This document shows, one piece after another, positions 60,199 through 64,000 of a stretch of 64,000 nucleotides of DNA; positions within the stretch are counted from its first letter, which is position 1, and every line of letters starts with the position of its first letter. Under the pieces are notes generated by a model. The model was not told the DNA's origin. It was given only the letters and a program-made list of their open reading frames with translations, and searched no databases. Both the position numbers and the translations under genes were made by a program. Source of the DNA: Candidatus Tisiphia endosymbiont of Nemotelus nigrinus (GTDB taxonomy: Bacteria; Pseudomonadota; Alphaproteobacteria; Rickettsiales; Rickettsiaceae); the NCBI RefSeq assembly GCF_964026475.1, contig NZ_OZ032151.1, positions 930,001-994,000 on the forward strand. The letters are read 5' to 3'.

Positions 60199-61674
60199 AT
60201 GATTCAAAATAAGTATATTGTTAGACTGGCATTCTTTGGGTTGTTTATAAATATCATTGTTAACATGATTTACTATCGTTACTTCATTATTGAAGAAATG
60301 ATTTTAAAGCAGGTTGGAGAAGCAAATATTAAAATAGCTAATGTTTATACAAAAAATGTCTGGGATAAAAATGAAATTGCTGTAAATAAATTACATGAAT
60401 TTGGTTATATAAATTTATTACAAGATGCAGATTTTATTAGGTTTGCAATTATTTCTGTTGATATTTTTGTTAATCTTAATGCCTATATTTCTTTATATGA
60501 TCTACAAGGTAATAAAATTATAACTAGTTCTCCAATTCAAATAACAAGTCAGGTGAATTTTCCTGAAGATAGTCTGTATCAAAGAATTGTTAGCAAAATT
60601 GATAAATATTTTTTAAAAGAGCTAGTTGTAGAACAAGCCTTTAACAAAGCTTTTAAAGGAGTAACAACTCATGTATTAATCCCTAAAGCCATATTTCATA
60701 TGTCGGGGAAGACAGAGAAAGCATCTTGTATAACAAGCTACATTCCAATAATAAACCGTGACCTATCTAACTACCCTGTCGATGGTGTATTGGAGATTAA
60801 TACCAATATTACTAGTTTATGGTCAAGTATTATAGAGCTAGAAGAAACAGTATTACTAACCTTTTTTATCATCTTGCTAATATTCTTAATTATTGTAATG
60901 AGCAACACAAATTATGCCCAGAAAATTATAGACCAACAATTTGAGGCTAATAAAACATTAGAGGATGCAGTAATTAAGGTTAGAAATGAAAGTTCTGCTC
61001 ATACTAAATTTTTTGCTAATGTTAGTCATGAGCTGCGTACCCCTCTAAATGCTATTATAGGTTTTTCAGAAATTATGATGTCTACACCTTATAACAAAGA
61101 ACATGGTAATTATATAAAAGATATTAATAGTGCAGGTAAGCATTTACTCAATATAATAACCGATATATTAGACCTGTCAAAAGCATCTGCTGACAAGTTA
61201 TTAGTTGATTTTATCGAGTTAGATCTAAATAAATTAATTACTTCTACTGTACGGATAATGAAGTCAAGAGCTGATCAGGCATCAGTGCAATTAATTGAAA
61301 AATTACCAAAAGAGCATATTGTTATAAAAGCAGATCCAAAAAGGCTTAAACAAGTATTTTTTAACCTTTTATCTAATTCTATAAAATTCACTAACGCATC
61401 AGGTACTATAACAATTTATGCTGAGAAAGATGAATCTAAAGGGCTAGTTTATGTACAAGTTATAGACACTGGTATAGGAATTGATGAAAGAGATATTCCA
61501 AAAGTACTCTCAACCTTTGGACAGATTGATAGTACCGTTGGCAGAAAATATCAAGGAACTGGCCTTGGTTTACCACTTACTAGGAAGTTGATTGAACTAA
61601 TGAAAGGTAAATTTGATTTACAAAGTAAAATAGGCATAGGTACTACCGTAACATTAACTTTTTCTTCTAATTAG
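60199..61674 (+). CDS. Membrane sensor histidine kinase
   Basis: 491 residues. Transmembrane helix at about 9-27, an extracytoplasmic sensory part (about 30-220), second helix (about 222-238), then HisKA with FFANVSHELRTPLN (His277) and a HATPase domain (N box LSNSIKFT, G1 DTGIGI, G2 GTGLGLPL). No receiver domain is fused. No response regulator is adjacent; PleC/DivJ-like kinases are similar in build. Partner unknown. Confidence 0.94.
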   Translation: MIQNKYIVRLAFFGLFINIIVNMIYYRYFIIEEMILKQVGEANIKIANVYTKNVWDKNEIAVNKLHEFGYINLLQDADFIRFAIISVDIFVNLNAYISLYDLQGNKIITSSPIQITSQVNFPEDSLYQRIVSKIDKYFLKELVVEQAFNKAFKGVTTHVLIPKAIFHMSGKTEKASCITSYIPIINRDLSNYPVDGVLEINTNITSLWSSIIELEETVLLTFFIILLIFLIIVMSNTNYAQKIIDQQFEANKTLEDAVIKVRNESSAHTKFFANVSHELRTPLNAIIGFSEIMMSTPYNKEHGNYIKDINSAGKHLLNIITDILDLSKASADKLLVDFIELDLNKLITSTVRIMKSRADQASVQLIEKLPKEHIVIKADPKRLKQVFFNLLSNSIKFTNASGTITIYAEKDESKGLVYVQVIDTGIGIDERDIPKVLSTFGQIDSTVGRKYQGTGLGLPLTRKLIELMKGKFDLQSKIGIGTTVTLTFSSN

Positions 61675-62017
61675 TAGTATAGCTAACCCGATTAGTATAT
61701 TATTCTGTCTATTAGCGACGAAGCAATACATAAAAGTGACTAGAAATGGATTGCTACGACCACTACGTGGTTTCACAATCACGAAAGTTTACTATGACTG
61801 AATGCCAACCCGATTAGGTTTTACCGGATAATGTTTGTCATTTCCGCTAAGGCGGGAATCTAAAATATAACCCAAAAATCTTCCTACTTCCGCATTAGAG
61901 ATTACTGTAATACTTAGTTTACAAGGATTACAGATTCTTAGGCACAACAATTTGTGGCTCTATCTAGCAAAAAAGGTCTACCAGTCAAAAAACAACTATC
62001 TGATATTATTCCTCGGA
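61675..62017. other. Convergent 343-bp gap with degraded repeats
   Basis: TATAGCTAACCCGATTAG at 61678-61695 directly after the kinase stop. Then a degraded core (TTAGCGACGAAGCAATAC ... GACCACTACGTGGTTTCACAATCACG) and AATGCCAACCCGATTAGG, the remains of the second arm. After it, GTCATTTCCGCTAAGGCGGG (about 61838-61857), a small hairpin of a type also seen at 33361. No gene seen. Confidence 0.6.
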
Positions 62018-62692
62018 TTAGCTGTAAAATAGCAATTCACCATGTTTTAATTGATATACTCTATGCATTTTATGTGCCATCTCATGATTATGAGTTACTA
62101 TAATGATAGAGATGTTTTTTTGATTGACAGTTTTAAGCAATAAGTTAAAAACCTTATTAGCAGTGCTAGGATCTAAATTGCCAGTAGGTTCATCAGCTAA
62201 AATAATTTGAGGATTATTAATTAAGCTACGGGCAATAGCTACCCTTTGTTGTTCACCACCAGATAATTCACCCGGCATATTATGTATTTTATTAGCTAGC
62301 CCTAACTCTACTAACAACTCTTCGGCTTCCCTAAAAGCTGATTTATGATTATTACCAGCAATCAATTTTGGTATTGCTACATTCTCTAAGGCAGTAAAAT
62401 CTTTGAGTAAATGATGCTGTTGATAGACAAAACCTATATTATGCAATCTTATTATATGAGTACAGTTTTGGGAATAGTTTGTAGAAGCTATCTGTATTTC
62501 CCCACTATCCGGCGTATCGAGTAGACCAGCTATATGCAGTAAAGTTGATTTACCACTACCAGAAGAACCTATTATGCCAACTAATTCTCCTTGCATTACA
62601 GTTAAATTCACATTACTTAATACTTCAACAATAGATTTTCCCTGCTGATATTTTTTAAAAATATTTTTTAACGTTAACGCGACCTTATTCAT
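62018..62692 (-). CDS. lolD: Lipoprotein-releasing ABC transporter ATPase LolD
   Basis: 224 residues from ATG 62692 (MNKVALTLKNIFKKYQQG); an ATG 12 nt upstream is also possible. Walker A GSSGSGKSTL, signature LSGGEQQRVA, Walker B ILADEPTGNLD. Powers extraction of lipoproteins from the inner membrane. Its stop TAA lies in TACAGCTAATCCG, a variant of the repeat terminus. Confidence 0.96.
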   Translation of the reverse strand: MNKVALTLKNIFKKYQQGKSIVEVLSNVNLTVMQGELVGIIGSSGSGKSTLLHIAGLLDTPDSGEIQIASTNYSQNCTHIIRLHNIGFVYQQHHLLKDFTALENVAIPKLIAGNNHKSAFREAEELLVELGLANKIHNMPGELSGGEQQRVAIARSLINNPQIILADEPTGNLDPSTANKVFNLLLKTVNQKNISIIIVTHNHEMAHKMHRVYQLKHGELLFYS

Positions 62693-63932
62693 AACGAAGG
62701 GCATCCACAGGATTCAACTTAGCAGCTTTATATGCAGGATAAATTGTTGCACAAAAACATAGAGAGATAGAAATACTTGATACTAACATCACATCTTCCA
62801 TCATTACCTTTGACGGTAGATTGTATAAAAAATAAATTGCTGCTTCAAAAATTTTAGTACCAGTTATTTTTTCCAGAATATTTCTAATAGACTGGATATT
62901 ATAAGCAAAGATCGTACCCAATATTACACCTAAAATAGTGCCAAGTAAACCTATAAACATACCATTACAAAGAAAAATAAGCATAATCTGCCTAGTACTT
63001 GCACCAATAGTACGAAGCACTGCAATATCCGATGTTTTATCTTTAACCAACATAAACAAGCTAGAAACGATATTAAAGCCTGCTACCATAATAATTAGAG
63101 AAAGAATAGTAAACAGTGCTACCCCTTCAACAGCTAAAGCATTTAGAAACTGTAAATTTGATTTTTGCCAACTTATCACTCTTAATTTTGATCCTAAAAG
63201 ATTTTGTATCTCCCAAGCAAAAATTTCTGCTTTATTCGGTTCTATTGTTGTTACTTTGATTAGATTAATAACTTCACCGAAAGACAGAAAATTTTGTGCA
63301 GCAATAAGTGGCATTAAAATAGTTGCTGAATCATAATCATACATACCACTAGTAAAAGTAGCTACAACCATGAATTCTTTAGATCTAGGCATACTGCCAA
63401 AGGCAGTAGAAATTGAACTGGAAGAAATTAATTTTATTTTCTCTCCTACTTGAATTCCTAGGTTACGAGCAAGTTCATTACCAATTGCCAACACATCTTT
63501 GCCAGAAAAATCGGCAAAATCTCCAGAATTAACATTTTGTAAAATCTGATTGTTATATTGGAGTTCAATTAAATCTATACCTTTAATCATAACTCCACTA
63601 TCCATTCTTGTACCTAATGCCAGAGCTTGCCCTATAACACTTGGGGAAATATGTTTTATATAATTCTTGCTAAGTAGCTTTTCTTTAATTTCGTTATAAT
63701 TTGAGATATAGCGTGATAGGGGGGTTATAGTAATGTCACCATTGAGACCAATAATGTTTTTGGTGAATTCATAATGAAAACCGTTCATAACGGACATAAT
63801 CACTATCAATGCAGCGACCCCAATTGTTACACCCATTAAAGAAAAACCGGCAATAATAGAAACAAATCTCTCATTCTTTTTGGCTCTAAAATATCGAACT
63901 GCTACTTTTAGAATAAAATTATTTTTTATCAT
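62685..63932 (-). CDS. lolE: Lipoprotein-releasing ABC transporter permease LolC/LolE
   Basis: 415 residues. N-terminal helix (SIIAGFSLMGVTIGVAALIV), large periplasmic domain, three C-terminal helices with FMLVKDKTSDIAVLRTIGAS and LNPVDALRYE at the end, the MacB/FtsX-like fold. A single permease gene serving as a LolC/E homolog is usual outside gamma-proteobacteria, so C versus E is not distinguished. Overlaps lolD by 8 nt. Confidence 0.93.
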   Translation of the reverse strand: MIKNNFILKVAVRYFRAKKNERFVSIIAGFSLMGVTIGVAALIVIMSVMNGFHYEFTKNIIGLNGDITITPLSRYISNYNEIKEKLLSKNYIKHISPSVIGQALALGTRMDSGVMIKGIDLIELQYNNQILQNVNSGDFADFSGKDVLAIGNELARNLGIQVGEKIKLISSSSISTAFGSMPRSKEFMVVATFTSGMYDYDSATILMPLIAAQNFLSFGEVINLIKVTTIEPNKAEIFAWEIQNLLGSKLRVISWQKSNLQFLNALAVEGVALFTILSLIIMVAGFNIVSSLFMLVKDKTSDIAVLRTIGASTRQIMLIFLCNGMFIGLLGTILGVILGTIFAYNIQSIRNILEKITGTKIFEAAIYFLYNLPSKVMMEDVMLVSSISISLCFCATIYPAYKAAKLNPVDALRYE

Positions 63933-63934
63933 TA

Positions 63935-64000
63935 TTATAATTCAGATTTATTAAAAATCTTATCTTCTTGCAACAACTTATAACAGAAAATCAATGCTAT
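63935..64000 (-). CDS. C-terminal end of an unidentified gene cut by the window edge
   Basis: Minus-strand frame open from the edge and ending IALIFCYKLLQEDKIFNKSE-L at a TAA (63937-63935), 2 bp before the lolE ATG. The close spacing suggests a gene cotranscribed with lolE-lolD. Only 21 residues are visible and I do not recognise them; the frame may be chance. Confidence 0.3.
   Translation of the reverse strand: MALIFCYKLLQEDKIFNKSEL

Overview
This is an A+T-rich alphaproteobacterial chromosome segment. I assign it to the family Rickettsiaceae, order Rickettsiales. Three things support this: trnY-trnG-tuf sits directly upstream of the S10 ribosomal operon (the arrangement known from Rickettsia), the gene content matches reduced intracellular bacteria, and the proteins read as Rickettsia-like throughout. 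The many palindromic, MITE-like intergenic repeats argue for a repeat-rich relative (for example a Tisiphia- or Megaira-type endosymbiont) rather than a streamlined typhus-group Rickettsia. The genus is an inference I cannot test here.

Layout. 1-3558: cytochrome oxidase subunit III (cut by the window edge) and alaS. 4135-7540: a metallophosphoesterase, then hemB-sco-ccmD-ccmE (haem synthesis, copper delivery and cytochrome c maturation). 7824-8564: rlmB-type methyltransferase, whose stop codon is the end of a perfect palindrome. 8852-24937: trnY, trnG, tuf, then the S10-spc-alpha ribosomal block through secY, adk, rpsM, rpsK, rpoA, rplQ and rpsT. It is interrupted by a promoter-bearing gap (rpsQ/rplN) and by repeats (rpsE/rpmD, secY/adk). 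25117-25739: a graveyard of a transposase remnant and a C5 DNA-methyltransferase remnant joined at a 53-bp palindrome. 25765-33292: murE, a DUF2278 protein, fumC, ftsZ, pgpA, lysC. 33699-41486: rpmA, rplU, argS, dgt, an A-type Fe-S carrier, comM, hslUV. 41577-47687: DUF2628 protein, tatA, an APH-like kinase, rplI-rpsR-rpsF, an atypical response regulator and a ProP-type transporter. 47860-54593: dnaQ, a broken coaE, the lipid A cluster lpxI-lpxA-fabZ-lpxD, and ligA. 55190-63932: glycosyltransferase, alpha/beta hydrolase, HAD-like protein, RND adaptor, stomatin-like protein, hybrid-free sensor kinase, lolD-lolC/E.

Functionally the window is mostly core machinery: translation, envelope (peptidoglycan precursor, lipid A, lipoprotein export, Tat), respiration and proteolysis. 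The unusual layer is repetitive DNA. At least twelve copies of a GTCATTGCGAG core palindrome sit between genes, wrapped in several interchangeable outer inverted arms. One outer terminus (TATAGCTAACCCG and variants) provides the actual stop codon of about five genes. Two 183-bp elements 40 kb apart differ at only three positions by eye. coaE carries two in-frame nonsense codons. The PhoB-like regulator has Glu in place of the phospho-acceptor Asp. HslU has an 8-residue tandem repeat at its N-terminus.
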